This document shows positions 28,573-36,849 of a stretch of 64,000 bases of DNA, in pieces. The stretch covers positions 1,544,501 through 1,608,500 of the forward strand of contig NZ_LT984798.1 of the NCBI RefSeq assembly GCF_900243745.1, in the 5' to 3' direction. The translations under genes were made by a program, and so were the position numbers. The notes under the pieces are model-generated. The model saw only the letters and a list, made by a program, of their open reading frames with translations. It was not told the origin of the DNA and made no database searches. Numbering within the stretch: position 1 is the first letter of the stretch; every line of letters begins with the position of its first letter. The DNA is from Desulfovibrio sp. G11. GTDB lineage: Bacteria; Desulfobacterota; Desulfovibrionia; Desulfovibrionales; Desulfovibrionaceae.

Positions 28573-29050
28573 GCATTGTTTTTAGAATATTTTTACGGTG
28601 AAAAAGCTCCGGCGGCTGCGCGAGCGCACGTTGTTTACGCCGCCAAGCGCCAGAGCAGACGCGCCTTGACTTTGAGAGCACACTTTCTCAAAGATAAAAT
28701 AGCATAAAGGGCGTTCGGGCCGCCAGCCGCATTGCAACGGGTTTGCCGCCGGTCTGGCAGCAGCGCGGAGACCGGCGGTTCGGGCATTGTCGGGCCGAGG
28801 CTGCTGGCTACTGCTGGCGGATGGTGTACGCCCGGCTGCCGTTTGTGTTCTTGCTGCGGTCCCGTTGTGGTTCCAGTTATGTATTTGTCTCCGCCGTCTC
28901 CCTGCGCGGTCTGTGGTTCTGCACCCACGCCTGCCGTAACATTTTCCGACACTGCTCCGATGGGGCTGCCATAATGGCCCGGCCTGCCCCGCATGCATGA
29001 GCGCAGCGGCACTCTGACGGATGCCGGGCCACATAAACCAGGAGAAAACC
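28573..29050. other. 478-bp gap between the DinB-like gene and the yceI-like gene
   Basis: It contains dispersed repeat copy 3 at 28670-28700. The remainder has overlapping open frames on both strands without ribosome sites, and I see no gene. Confidence 0.5.
28670..28700 (+). repeat. Dispersed intergenic repeat, copy 3 (best palindrome)
   Basis: CTTTGAGA (28670-28677) and TCTCAAAG (28686-28693) are perfect inverted arms around an 8-nt loop, followed by ATAAAAT. The preceding GC-rich stretch (CGGCTGCGC, CAAGCGC) resembles that of copy 1. Confidence 0.65.
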
Positions 29051-29566
29051 ATGACCACATGGAAGAGTGATCCCGACCATTCCCGCCTTGGTTTTGTTGT
29101 CAGGCATATCACGATTACCGATATAGCCGGCAGGTTCGCGGAATTTACGGCTTCGGCCCAGATCGGCAAGGACGATCTGTCCGACGCAACCTTCAGCATG
29201 GCTGCCCGCGTGGCCAGCATTGATACGGACGTGGCCGCGCGGGATGAACATCTGCGCAGTGCCGATTTTTTTGAAGCCGGAACATATCCCGAGATCACCT
29301 TCGCCAGCAGTCATGTGCGCATGGACAGCAAGGGGGAGGGGAAAATCAGCGGAGCGCTGACCATCCACGGTGTTACAAAAGAAGTGACATTCAGCATACA
29401 GGCCAGCGAGGTGGTGACCAATCCGATGAACAATGCGCCTACCCGCGCCTTCAAGGTGTGGGGCAGCGTAAAGCGGAGCGATTTTGGACTCGGGACCAGC
29501 ATTCCTGCCCTTATTGTGGGCGAGGAGGTGCATGTGGCGGCTGATGTGGAGTGCTCGCCCGTCTAG
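29051..29566 (+). CDS. YceI-like lipocalin-fold protein
   Basis: The 171-residue protein matches the YceI beta-barrel family, which binds isoprenoid-like lipids. It has WKSDPDHSRLGFVVRHITIT, DTDVAARDEHLRSADFFEAG, YPEITFASSHVR, LTIHGVTKEVTF and VWGSVKRSDFGLGTSIPALI. Many YceI proteins are periplasmic, but this one has no signal peptide from ATG 29051, which follows AGGAG. The longer frame back to 29021 adds no signal, so a cytoplasmic location is inferred. Confidence 0.9.
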   Translation: MTTWKSDPDHSRLGFVVRHITITDIAGRFAEFTASAQIGKDDLSDATFSMAARVASIDTDVAARDEHLRSADFFEAGTYPEITFASSHVRMDSKGEGKISGALTIHGVTKEVTFSIQASEVVTNPMNNAPTRAFKVWGSVKRSDFGLGTSIPALIVGEEVHVAADVECSPV

Positions 29567-29651
29567 CGCATATGAACGCTGAAATGCTTCATGTTTTAAT
29601 TGGTGCCATTCTGCCCGGGAATGTACTTTTCGACAGAATCCACGCAGCGTT

Positions 29652-29725
29652 AGCGCATGAAAACGTTTTCAAAGGTAAGATGGGCTAAAGCTGTTGCCGT
29701 TTGAAGCGCTCTTTTTGGCTTTATA
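29652..29725 (+). repeat. Dispersed intergenic repeat, copy 4
   Basis: The perfect 14-bp palindrome TGAAAACGTTTTCA (29658-29671) runs into AAGGTAAGATG, followed by TTTGAAGCGCTCTTTTTG. This parallels copy 1 position for position. Confidence 0.55.
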
Positions 29726-29821
29726 TATTCCCGGCGGCTGCAAGAATCAGGCTTCAGTGGTAACGGGCGTAACCAGCACGTGATATTTACCATCCGTAGC
29801 TCCTTGCAGCGGCGTAACGTC

Positions 29822-29859
29822 AAATGCCCGCTCCGGTTCGCCAGGGCGGGCATTTTTTT
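29822..29859 (+). terminator. Plus-strand rho-independent terminator
   Basis: A 10-bp stem (29822-29831 with 29846-29855) is followed by seven T residues. It lies 255 bp after the yceI stop, so it ends either a long yceI 3' region or a separate plus-strand RNA. Confidence 0.75.
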
Positions 29860-29931
29860 GCAGACGGATAGAAGTCCGGGGCAAAATCGGGGAGTTCTGA
29901 ACCCGATAGGGCATCTCGCACTTGAAATGCC

Positions 29932-29975
29932 CTACAATCATTTGGAGACAAATCCTTGTCGCCAAATGATTGTAG
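29932..29975. other. Long structured hairpin element
   Basis: CTACAATCATTTGG (29932-29945) pairs perfectly with 29962-29975. An inner GACAA/TTGTC stem closes a 4-nt loop, giving about 20 bp in total with one mismatch. A third partial copy of the arm (CAATCATTTG) follows near 29998. No gene overlaps it. Confidence 0.6.
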
Positions 29976-30033
29976 AGCGGCTTTGGCGACCGTTAAGCAA
30001 TCATTTGAAGCGGTAATTGCTCTCGTGCCTGCG

Positions 30034-30066
30034 AAAAACCGAGACCCGCCCACAGGGGCGGGTCTC
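30034..30066 (-). terminator. Minus-strand rho-independent terminator
   Basis: A perfect 11-bp stem (30041-30051 with 30056-30066) is followed on the minus strand by GG and five T residues. It would stop RNA coming from the aldolase side. Confidence 0.72.
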
Positions 30067-30160
30067 CGGCCGTGCTGCCAACCTTGGGCGCATAGCGCGC
30101 TCCACAGCATGGCCGTATTTTTATGGCGCGTTGATAGCGCAGTATTCTAAAATATTCGGA

Positions 30161-30194
30161 CGGCGGCGTCTGCCGTGGGTGAAAGACGCCGCCG
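30161..30194. other. GC-rich hairpin in gene-free region
   Basis: Perfect 11-bp arms (30161-30171 and 30184-30194) surround a 12-nt loop. There is no T-tract on either strand. Confidence 0.45.
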
Positions 30195-30415
30195 CCTGTC
30201 TGCTCCGGCGGTTTCGTGCCTTCCGGAGCTTACGGCCATGCCGCCTGCACAGGTCTGGGGCAATAGGCCTGCGAGGAACGGTTGGGGCATGTATGGCCGT
30301 TCGGGAATTTTTGTGCAGCCGTGCCGGAACTGCCGGATTCAGCACGGCCTGTTTCTATTGTGTTACGAACATGAAAAAGATGCTACACACGGAGGGTGGC
30401 TTTGGCAAGCAAAAA

Positions 30416-30438
30416 AGCACGTTTTTAAAAAACGTGCT
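30416..30438. terminator. A/T-flanked palindrome, possible bidirectional terminator
   Basis: AGCACGTTTTT and AAAAACGTGCT are perfect arms around a single A, preceded by further A residues on the plus strand. Confidence 0.4.
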
Positions 30439-30634
30439 ACGAAGCGTGGAGGTTATTTTATTCCGGTGATGGTTGTTTACGTTTATAGTCAGTGATTTAG
30501 TATCGTTAGGTGGTACTTCTGACGTTGTTCCATCATGGGGCGCGAACAGCCCACGTATTGCCTGTGTGGAGCGGGCATCTGCGCCCTCTGTGAATAAGAT
30601 CCACGTTGTGGCGCTCTGCTGCGTCCGGGCTTCG

Positions 30635-30656
30635 GTATGCCGTCTTTACGGCATAC
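30635..30656 (-). terminator. Hairpin overlapping the aldolase stop
   Basis: GTATGCCGT (30635-30643) and ACGGCATAC (30648-30656) form a perfect 9-bp stem that includes the TAA stop codon. It may end the pcrA-thiL operon transcript, though there is no T-tract. Confidence 0.45.
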
Positions 30657-31287
30657 TCAAAAGCTGTATGGCGGCAAGGTGCTCCAGTTCTTCGGTCAGG
30701 CACAGGGCTTCGGCCAGGCTTGCCCCTGTACTGCACAGGCCATGCCCGGCCATCCATACGGCGGGGCTGGTGCGGGCGGCTTCGGCCACCGCCTGGGCCA
30801 GTTCTGGTGTGCCGGGGGGCAGGGCCGGAGCAACACCCAGACGGGCGCGCCATACTCCGGCTTCAAAAAGGGGCAGGTTCAAAAAATCTTCCATAGTGCC
30901 GCCAAGGCGCAGGCTCAGGGCCAGCAGACGGCGGGGGTGTGTGTGCAGTATGGCGGCGCAGTCCGGTAGGGCGCGGTAAACGGCCAGATGCATGCCCGAT
31001 TCGGTGGAAGCCGGGCCGCCGTGCAGGGTTGCGCCGTCGGCAAGGCTGACAAGACAGCAATCCTCTGCTGTGAGCCGCCCCTTGGCCGCTCCGGATCGAG
31101 TGAGGCACACCGTATCGCTATGGGGCGTGGGCAGGCGCAGGCTGGCGTTGCCGTTGCAGCCGGAAAGCAGCCCCTGCCGCCATGCGTCGCGGCAGACGGA
31201 GCGCAGGTTTTCTACCATATGCGGCGTCAGCTCCCCGGCTGAAGCAGAAAGAGAGGCCTTGTCCGGGCAGTGTCCGGGTGCGGTCAT
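30646..31287 (-). CDS. Class II aldolase/adducin family protein
   Basis: The 213-residue protein resembles zinc-dependent fuculose/ribulose-phosphate aldolases and related dehydratases. It has GLLSGCNGNASLRLP, TRSGAAKGRLTAEDCCLV, the glutamate in ASTESGMHLAVY, the zinc histidines in ILHTHPRRLLAL and a third in WMAGHGLCSTGAS. The substrate is not evident. ATG 31287 overlaps the upstream glycosyltransferase stop by four bases (ATGA), and AAGGAAG lies upstream, so it is the last gene of the pcrA-thiL operon. Confidence 0.87.
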   Translation of the reverse strand: MTAPGHCPDKASLSASAGELTPHMVENLRSVCRDAWRQGLLSGCNGNASLRLPTPHSDTVCLTRSGAAKGRLTAEDCCLVSLADGATLHGGPASTESGMHLAVYRALPDCAAILHTHPRRLLALSLRLGGTMEDFLNLPLFEAGVWRARLGVAPALPPGTPELAQAVAEAARTSPAVWMAGHGLCSTGASLAEALCLTEELEHLAAIQLLSMP

Positions 31288-32192
31288 GACAATCTTCCTT
31301 TTTTCTGCCACGCACTCAGGTCCAGGCAGGAAATATCGCCGGTCTGGCTGGTTTCGACAGTCTGCACCAGGCGGGTAAGCAGGCGCTGCAGGGCTTTGTG
31401 TTCCGGGTTGAGGCTGAAGACGGTTCCGTCCGGTCCTTCCACAGGCAGATATTTGCGGCCGACTTTAAGCGGAATGATGCCCTTTTCAAACAGCAGCAGA
31501 TACATGAGGTATGCCTTGGTTCCCGAAAGGGCGGCCGTGCGGCTGGAAAGCTTGCCGTTTTCCATGTTGGGATCGCGCTGCTCCGGTTCCGCGCCAAGAT
31601 GACGCACAGCGTCTTCCTGAAGGGCGTAGGCCAGCAGGTACCCCGCCTGCCGTGCACGCCAGCTGTATTCCAGGTCTTCATAGCCGTAGCGGCCGTAGCT
31701 CTCGTTCCAGAAGCCCAGTTTTTCATGCACGGCGCGGGGGATGCAGGCGCAGGCCCCGTTGCAGCACGCTACGCTGAGGGCGGGCGTGCTGTCAGCCAGC
31801 CGCAGGGGCGTGCCCTCATGCCACGGACACAGGCGGTAGCCCGCCATGCCTACGCGGCCGTCGGCGGCCAGCATGCCCGTAAGGCGCTCAAGCCAGTGCG
31901 GGTCGCAAATCTCCACGTCGTTATCCAGCTTGACAAAACAGTCCGCCGCGCCCGCATCGCCCCAGGCCAGGTTGGAGGCCACGGCCACGCCCATATTGCG
32001 TTTTAGCAGGTGCAGGCGCATGTGCGGGTGTGCGTCGGCCAGCTCTTTCAGATACCGGGGCGTGCCGTCTGTGCTGCCGTTGTCTGTCACGGTAAGGCTG
32101 TAGCCGGGCGGCGTCTGCGCAAGCAGGCTTGTGAGGCACCGGCGGGTAAGGTCCAGCCGGTTCCAGGTAACAACGCCGATATGGGCGCGCAT
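31284..32192 (-). CDS. Family 2 glycosyltransferase
   Basis: The 302-residue protein has a GT-A fold start (RAHIGVVTWNRLDLTRRCLT), NGSTDGTPRYLKELA, the metal-binding LDNDVEICDPHWLERL motif and the GFWNESYGRYGYEDLEYSWR acceptor region typical of rhamnosyl/galactosyl-type GT2 enzymes. No membrane helices are seen. Donor and acceptor are unknown. ATG 32192 begins one base after the thiL stop and the end overlaps the aldolase start. A longer frame running upstream through thiL is a shadow. Confidence 0.9.
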   Translation of the reverse strand: MRAHIGVVTWNRLDLTRRCLTSLLAQTPPGYSLTVTDNGSTDGTPRYLKELADAHPHMRLHLLKRNMGVAVASNLAWGDAGAADCFVKLDNDVEICDPHWLERLTGMLAADGRVGMAGYRLCPWHEGTPLRLADSTPALSVACCNGACACIPRAVHEKLGFWNESYGRYGYEDLEYSWRARQAGYLLAYALQEDAVRHLGAEPEQRDPNMENGKLSSRTAALSGTKAYLMYLLLFEKGIIPLKVGRKYLPVEGPDGTVFSLNPEHKALQRLLTRLVQTVETSQTGDISCLDLSAWQKKGRLS

Positions 32193-32193
32193 G

Positions 32194-33264
32194 TCAGGCG
32201 TCCTGCCCGGCATCAAAGTGGTCAAAGCCGCCGCCGAGTTTTTCCAGCGGTTCGTTATTGCATACAATGCCGCCGCCGGAGGTGACGACGCCGATGCTGA
32301 ACAGCCCCGGTATGGCCGCATGCAGGGGCGGCAGCATGTCGGGGGCGCATGAGCCGAGCAGGGCGTAATCCTCGCCGCCGAGCAGGGCCTCATAAACAGG
32401 ATTTTTACCCATAGCCGCCGCGTAGCGCAGTACTTCCGGGTGCAGGCGGCCTCGCGGCAGCACGATTTCGGCTCCAAGGCCCGTGCATTTCTCCGGGCAG
32501 GTGGCGCTGAGTTCGCCGCTGAGGCCCAGCAGGCGGGGCAGGTCGCGCAGTATCCCGTCCGAAAGGTCCATAAGGGCCGGGGGCCGGGCATTGTACCCTG
32601 CTCTGGACAGCATGAGTCCCGCATCCACCTGGGGAACGGGGCGCAGATGCGCGGCGCAGGCGGCGGGCCAGTGGTGCAGGGCTTCGCGGCCCTGCTCCTC
32701 AAGCAGGGCAAGGCCTGCGCGGGCAAGACCCAGCGGCCCCACAAGAAAAAGAATGTCGCCCGGCATGCTGCCTCCGCGCGCCAGAAAACTGCCGGGTTCC
32801 GCCGCTTCGCCCCAGACAGTGATGGAGATGTGCAGGCTTGTGCTGCGGGACAGGTCGCCGCCAGCCAGGGCGATGCGGTGCTTGCCCGCCAGTTCGGCCA
32901 TGCCGCTGAAAAACCTGTTGAGCCAGTCCATGTCCACCCATGCGGGCAAGCCCAGGCAGAGGGTAAAGGCCAGGGGGCGGGCGCCGCAGCCCGCAAGATC
33001 GCTCACGTTGACGGCCAGCGCCTTGTAGCCCGTGTCTTCGGGGGTAAAGTAGTTTCGCCGGAAGTGGATGTCTTCCAGAAAAAGGTCGCTGCTCACGCAA
33101 AGGGGCTTTTCCGCCTTGAGCACAGCGCAGTCATCGCCACGGCCAAGCAGCAGGGAAGGGTGCGTCTGCGGAAAGTATCCCGCCAGGCAGGCCAGGATGC
33201 GATCTTCTGAAAGTGGGACCGCGCTGGTGGCGGCAGAGCCGCCCGGAACAGGGGACGGGACCAT
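32194..33264 (-). CDS. thiL: Thiamine-monophosphate kinase
   Basis: The 356-residue ATP-dependent kinase makes thiamine diphosphate from thiamine monophosphate. Family motifs are LLLGRGDDCAVL, SSDLFLEDIHFRRNYF, AVNVSDLAGCGARPLAFTLC, GGDLSRSTSLHISITVWG, ALMDLSDGILRDLPRLLG and LLGGEDYALLGS. It starts one base after the pcrA stop. No other thiamine gene is nearby, so its place in a helicase operon is by co-transcription rather than pathway. Confidence 0.92.
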   Translation of the reverse strand: MVPSPVPGGSAATSAVPLSEDRILACLAGYFPQTHPSLLLGRGDDCAVLKAEKPLCVSSDLFLEDIHFRRNYFTPEDTGYKALAVNVSDLAGCGARPLAFTLCLGLPAWVDMDWLNRFFSGMAELAGKHRIALAGGDLSRSTSLHISITVWGEAAEPGSFLARGGSMPGDILFLVGPLGLARAGLALLEEQGREALHHWPAACAAHLRPVPQVDAGLMLSRAGYNARPPALMDLSDGILRDLPRLLGLSGELSATCPEKCTGLGAEIVLPRGRLHPEVLRYAAAMGKNPVYEALLGGEDYALLGSCAPDMLPPLHAAIPGLFSIGVVTSGGGIVCNNEPLEKLGGGFDHFDAGQDA

Positions 33265-33265
33265 A

Positions 33266-35572
33266 TCAGTTCTCCATGAGCAGATATTCGCTCAGAATGA
33301 TCTTGAGTCCAAAACCGGGAAAATTCACCTGCACCTTTTCGGGCGAGATGTGCCTGATTATTTTGCCCCGGCCAAAAATGCGGTGCTGGCAGTAGCACAG
33401 ATGCCCCTGACCGGGAGTGTCCCCGCCCTGTGAGGACGTTGCGGCTGGGGGCGGTACTTCGGGCCTGCTGTATCCGCCATACCCGCCATTCCCGGCAGGC
33501 CCGCCGGCGGCAACGGGGCGCCCGCCTGCGGCATGCTCCGGCGGTAACTGGCAGTCGTCATAGGCTGCATGCTCCTGTGGGGGCTGCATGCCTTGCGGCC
33601 GCGTGGCGGGCCGGGGCTGGAACGCGCCCGGCGAGCCGAATCCACCGGCAGCCCGGCGTGAAATGCCGCCGCCGAAGCCTTCTACCCATTCTTCCACCAG
33701 GCCTGGGGCCAGTTCGCGCACAAAGGGGCTCTGGTTCACATGCTGGCTGCCGCGCTCGGCCCTGTTGTACAGCGAGGCCGGAGCGTAGAGGTCGAGGCAC
33801 TGGCGGGCGCGGGTGCAGGCCACGTACATGAGGCGGCGTTCTTCTTCAAAGTCTTCGGGCCGGGCAAGGGCATGGCGCGAGGGAAAACGGTCTTCCACAA
33901 GGTCAATGATGCACACAGCGTTCCATTCAAGGCCTTTGGCCGAGTGTACGGTGGAAAGGGTGATCTTGCCCTCGGCGTCGTTTTCATCCTCTTCGGGTGA
34001 TTCCAGTGCCAGGTCGGCCAGAAAAAGGTCCAGGTGAACATAGCCCGAAGCCATCTGGATGATTTCTTCAAGCCCCTGCTGGCGGCGCGGCCAGTCTTCG
34101 GGGTACAGGCTCTCCAGGCGCGGGCGATAATGCTCCAGCACGGCGGCCAGGGTGGAAGACGGCGCCATGGGGCGTGTGCGCAGGTCATTGATGAAGCGTA
34201 CATCTTCCAGAAAGCCCGTGTGGCGGGCCAGGGCCTTTTCAGTGGCGGCAGCGTCGCCGCTGCGGATCACGTTGTACAGCTTTTCTACCGTCTTTGGGCC
34301 AATGCCGCTGTGCTGGGCGGCCACACGGGCAAAGGCGGGCAGGTCCAGCGGGTTGAGCAGCAGCCGTGCATAGGCCATCACGTCCTTGACGTGGGCCGCC
34401 TCGGTATAGCGCAGGCCGCCGTATTTGCGAAAGCCTATGCCGGCCTGGTTGAGCGCCATTTCAAGGTTGTACGAATGAAAGCCCGCGCGAAAAAGTACCG
34501 CGATTTCATGAGGCATGTGGTCGCGCAGCAGTTCTTCAATGCGGCGTACCACAAGGCGCGCCTGGCTGGCATCGCTCAGGGGGGTTACCAGCCGGACCGG
34601 TTCGCCTCCTTCCTTGCGGGTGAACAGTTTTTTGCGGAATGACTCCGCCGCGTGGGCCAGCAGGCTGTTGGCGACCTCAAGTACGGGCCTGGTGGAGCGG
34701 TAGTTCTCCTCCAGGCGGATGACGCGCGCACCGGGAAAAAGCTTGGGAAAATCAAGAATATTACGCACGTTGGCCCCGCGAAACGCATAGATGGACTGCG
34801 CCTCGTCGCCCACGGCCATCACATTGCCGGGGGGGGCGTCCTCCGGCCCGGCCAGCAACCGCACAATACGGGCCTGCACCAGGTTTGTGTCCTGATATTC
34901 GTCCACAAGGATATGGCTGAAGCGCTGCCGCAGGCTGGCGGCGGCAACTTCATTCTGCCGCAGCAGGGCCTCAAGCTCAAAGAGCAGGTCGTCATAGTCC
35001 ATGAGGCCTTTTTCGCGTCGGTAGGTATTGTAGGCCTCGCCCAGCCTGCTCAGGCTTTCGGCGTGGGGCAGCAGGTGAAAGGCTTCGCGCCTGAGCACCT
35101 CGTCCAGCGGCAGCTCCTTGTTGCGGGCCTTGCTGAGCAGCCCCACCACGGTCTGTGTTTTAGGAAAGGACTTGTCGCCCTTGCCGAGCTTCAGGTCGTC
35201 GCGGCAGTGCTTTACGGCTGAAGTAATGTCTGCCGCATCCATGACCGTAAAGGGGCGGTCGGCCAGCCATGCGGGTTTCCAGCGGCGCAGCACGCTGAAG
35301 GCAAAGGCGTGAAAGGTTCCCCCCTGCACGCCGGAAAGACCGTGGTCCAGCAGCAGTCCCGCGCGGTGCAGCATTTCCTGCGCGGCCTTGCGGGTAAAGG
35401 TAAGCAGCAGCATGGATTCGGGCGAAACACCGTTTTCCGCCAGCCATGCCAGACGGTAAACGATGGTGCGTGTTTTGCCGCTGCCTGCCCCGGCTACCAC
35501 CAGCACTGGGCCGTCGCCGCTGGTGGCGGCTTCATATTGGGCTTCGTTAAGCGCTTGAGCGTAATCAATCAT
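33266..35572 (-). CDS. pcrA: UvrD/PcrA-type SF1 DNA helicase
   Basis: This 768-residue 3'-5' DNA helicase acts in repair and in removing stalled polymerase. Motifs in order are Q-motif LNEAQYEAA, Walker A VVAGAGSGKTRTIVYRL, LLTFTRKAAQEML, DEExx box ILVDEYQDTNLVQ, VGDEAQSIYAFRGANV, RLEENYRS, STVHSAKGLEWNAV and VACTRARQCLDLY. A 110-residue Pro/Gly/Ala-rich linker leads to a small terminal beta domain (GRGKIIRHISPEKVQVNF), like the PcrA Tudor-like RNA polymerase-binding domain. ATG 35572 follows AAGG. The 83-codon upstream extension is rejected because it begins in a tandem repeat. Confidence 0.93.
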   Translation of the reverse strand: MIDYAQALNEAQYEAATSGDGPVLVVAGAGSGKTRTIVYRLAWLAENGVSPESMLLLTFTRKAAQEMLHRAGLLLDHGLSGVQGGTFHAFAFSVLRRWKPAWLADRPFTVMDAADITSAVKHCRDDLKLGKGDKSFPKTQTVVGLLSKARNKELPLDEVLRREAFHLLPHAESLSRLGEAYNTYRREKGLMDYDDLLFELEALLRQNEVAAASLRQRFSHILVDEYQDTNLVQARIVRLLAGPEDAPPGNVMAVGDEAQSIYAFRGANVRNILDFPKLFPGARVIRLEENYRSTRPVLEVANSLLAHAAESFRKKLFTRKEGGEPVRLVTPLSDASQARLVVRRIEELLRDHMPHEIAVLFRAGFHSYNLEMALNQAGIGFRKYGGLRYTEAAHVKDVMAYARLLLNPLDLPAFARVAAQHSGIGPKTVEKLYNVIRSGDAAATEKALARHTGFLEDVRFINDLRTRPMAPSSTLAAVLEHYRPRLESLYPEDWPRRQQGLEEIIQMASGYVHLDLFLADLALESPEEDENDAEGKITLSTVHSAKGLEWNAVCIIDLVEDRFPSRHALARPEDFEEERRLMYVACTRARQCLDLYAPASLYNRAERGSQHVNQSPFVRELAPGLVEEWVEGFGGGISRRAAGGFGSPGAFQPRPATRPQGMQPPQEHAAYDDCQLPPEHAAGGRPVAAGGPAGNGGYGGYSRPEVPPPAATSSQGGDTPGQGHLCYCQHRIFGRGKIIRHISPEKVQVNFPGFGLKIILSEYLLMEN

Positions 35573-36196
35573 GGTACAACCTTGGAGTAAGTCGGCAGCC
35601 GGACCGGGGTGCGGCGAAAGCGCGGCCATGCGCGGCTGAAGCAGCACTGCCTGGCGTTCGTGAACTTCTGTGGGTGCGGATGCCTCGGCAAGTCTAGCAT
35701 AAGGGCCGCCGGGCCGCCAGAGTGCCCGGGGCAAAAGCCGCGCCGGGCAGCGCGTTGTCCCCGGTGTTTTGGGCCGGATGTTCAGGAGGATATCCAGCCG
35801 CATATGGATATCCAGCCGCATATGGATATGCAGCCGCCGGGCCTGTGGAGCGTACGCCTTCGCCGGGTCGCGCTTTTTTTGTGTCGTATGGGCAGGCAGT
35901 ACGCGGATGCTTTTGTGACCGCACGCGCCCCTGCACTGATGGCTGCCCGCAAAGCGATATTCTGCGCGGCTTCACAGCGTTTCACATTGACGCGGCCGGC
36001 CCCTGGGAGTACATATAGACACTCTTGCGACATTTTTCGCATGGCTGCGGGACGGCACGTCCACTATGCACCCGCACGAGCACGGCGCGCCCGCACCCAC
36101 TGCGCGGCATCCTGCCCGCACGGGCGGCGGAGCGGCAATTTCCACGGCGGCAGATCGGCCTTGCCCGGCCATGCCGGAAAACATGAAGGAGTTTTC
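35573..36196. other. 624-bp divergent gap between pcrA and a plus-strand hypothetical gene
   Basis: No gene was seen. It contains a short tandem repeat (35789-35836). Promoters for both flanking genes should lie here, but none stands out. Confidence 0.5.
35789..35836. repeat. 18-bp tandem repeat, about 2.7 copies
   Basis: The unit GATATCCAGCCGCATATG occurs twice exactly and then partially with one change (GATATGCAGCCG). It is intergenic. Confidence 0.9.
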
Positions 36197-36730
36197 ATGC
36201 CTGAAGAACAAAGCCAATTTCAAAGCGCCGTCGCCAGCGTGCTTGAATCGGTCATGTTTGAAAACTGGCTGCGCTTTTATTTCATCAGCGAAAAGCCCGA
36301 ATCCGCTTCGGACGAAGGTGAAACGCCGCTGTTCATGGCAGTGCCTGTCAAGGGAATGGAGCGTATAGCCGAGCTGTACCCCCACCTTCTGCCGCTGGCC
36401 GACGAGATGAACGGCAAGGAAGTGACCTTTGAAATGTCGCAGCGCGCCATCTGCAACTACATTGCTGCGTATGTGGACGGCAAGCTCATTGCCCGCGACA
36501 GCGCGGCCATGATTTTTAACAGTTCCACGTTCCAGGTGCAGATGCAGCTTTTCAACACCTGGGTGCAAATGCACGAAGACCAGCTTGACCGCGGGTTTAC
36601 GGAGTTCGGCGCGTGGCGCAAGCTTTTTGATGAGTGGCGGCAAAGCCCCGGCGCCCGTGAACTGGCCGAAAAGATGACATTGAGCCTGCACAGCGCCTCG
36701 GCCGGGAGCGACAAGGATACGGTGCAGTAG
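36197..36730 (+). CDS. Conserved hypothetical protein
   Basis: The 177-residue soluble protein has no domain I recognise. It is mainly helical and acidic, with FENWLRFYFISEKPE, MERIAELYPHLLPLADEMNG, EVTFEMSQRAICNYIAAYVD and TWVQMHEDQLDRGFTEFGAW. No signal peptide or membrane segment is seen. AAGGAG lies six bases before ATG 36197, and the longer frame reaching back to 35609 is not supported. It probably has its own promoter in the gap shared with pcrA. Confidence 0.83.
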   Translation: MPEEQSQFQSAVASVLESVMFENWLRFYFISEKPESASDEGETPLFMAVPVKGMERIAELYPHLLPLADEMNGKEVTFEMSQRAICNYIAAYVDGKLIARDSAAMIFNSSTFQVQMQLFNTWVQMHEDQLDRGFTEFGAWRKLFDEWRQSPGARELAEKMTLSLHSASAGSDKDTVQ

Positions 36731-36849
36731 CCGTGCGCGATGTTTGCCGCAGGGGCTGGCCGGCGGCGCGGCTGTCATGAATACTGTGGACAAGACGAAA
36801 AAAGCGCCCGGATGCAGGGCATGTCGCATCCGGCAAGGTTGCTTACCCG

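Larger units (their letters stand above)
29567..30645. other. 1.08-kb gene-free region rich in hairpins
   Basis: No convincing gene lies between yceI and the aldolase stop. The region contains repeat copy 4, a plus-strand terminator (29822-29859), a long hairpin (29932-29975) and a minus-strand terminator (30034-30066). Further hairpins occur at 30161-30194 and 30416-30438. This density of structure with no coding content suggests small RNAs or the remains of a mobile element. Confidence 0.6.

Noticed and set aside
29747..29965. Minus-strand frame ending in a protein-like tail (DVTPLQGATDGKYHVLVTPV)
   Set aside because: It looked like the end of a gene, but the frame runs through a plus-strand terminator hairpin, has no ribosome site and no recognisable family. 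A decayed gene tail remains possible.
31284..32996. 570-codon frame joining thiL antiframe and the glycosyltransferase
   Set aside because: The first half is an alternative frame of thiL. The real glycosyltransferase begins at ATG 32192, right after the thiL stop.
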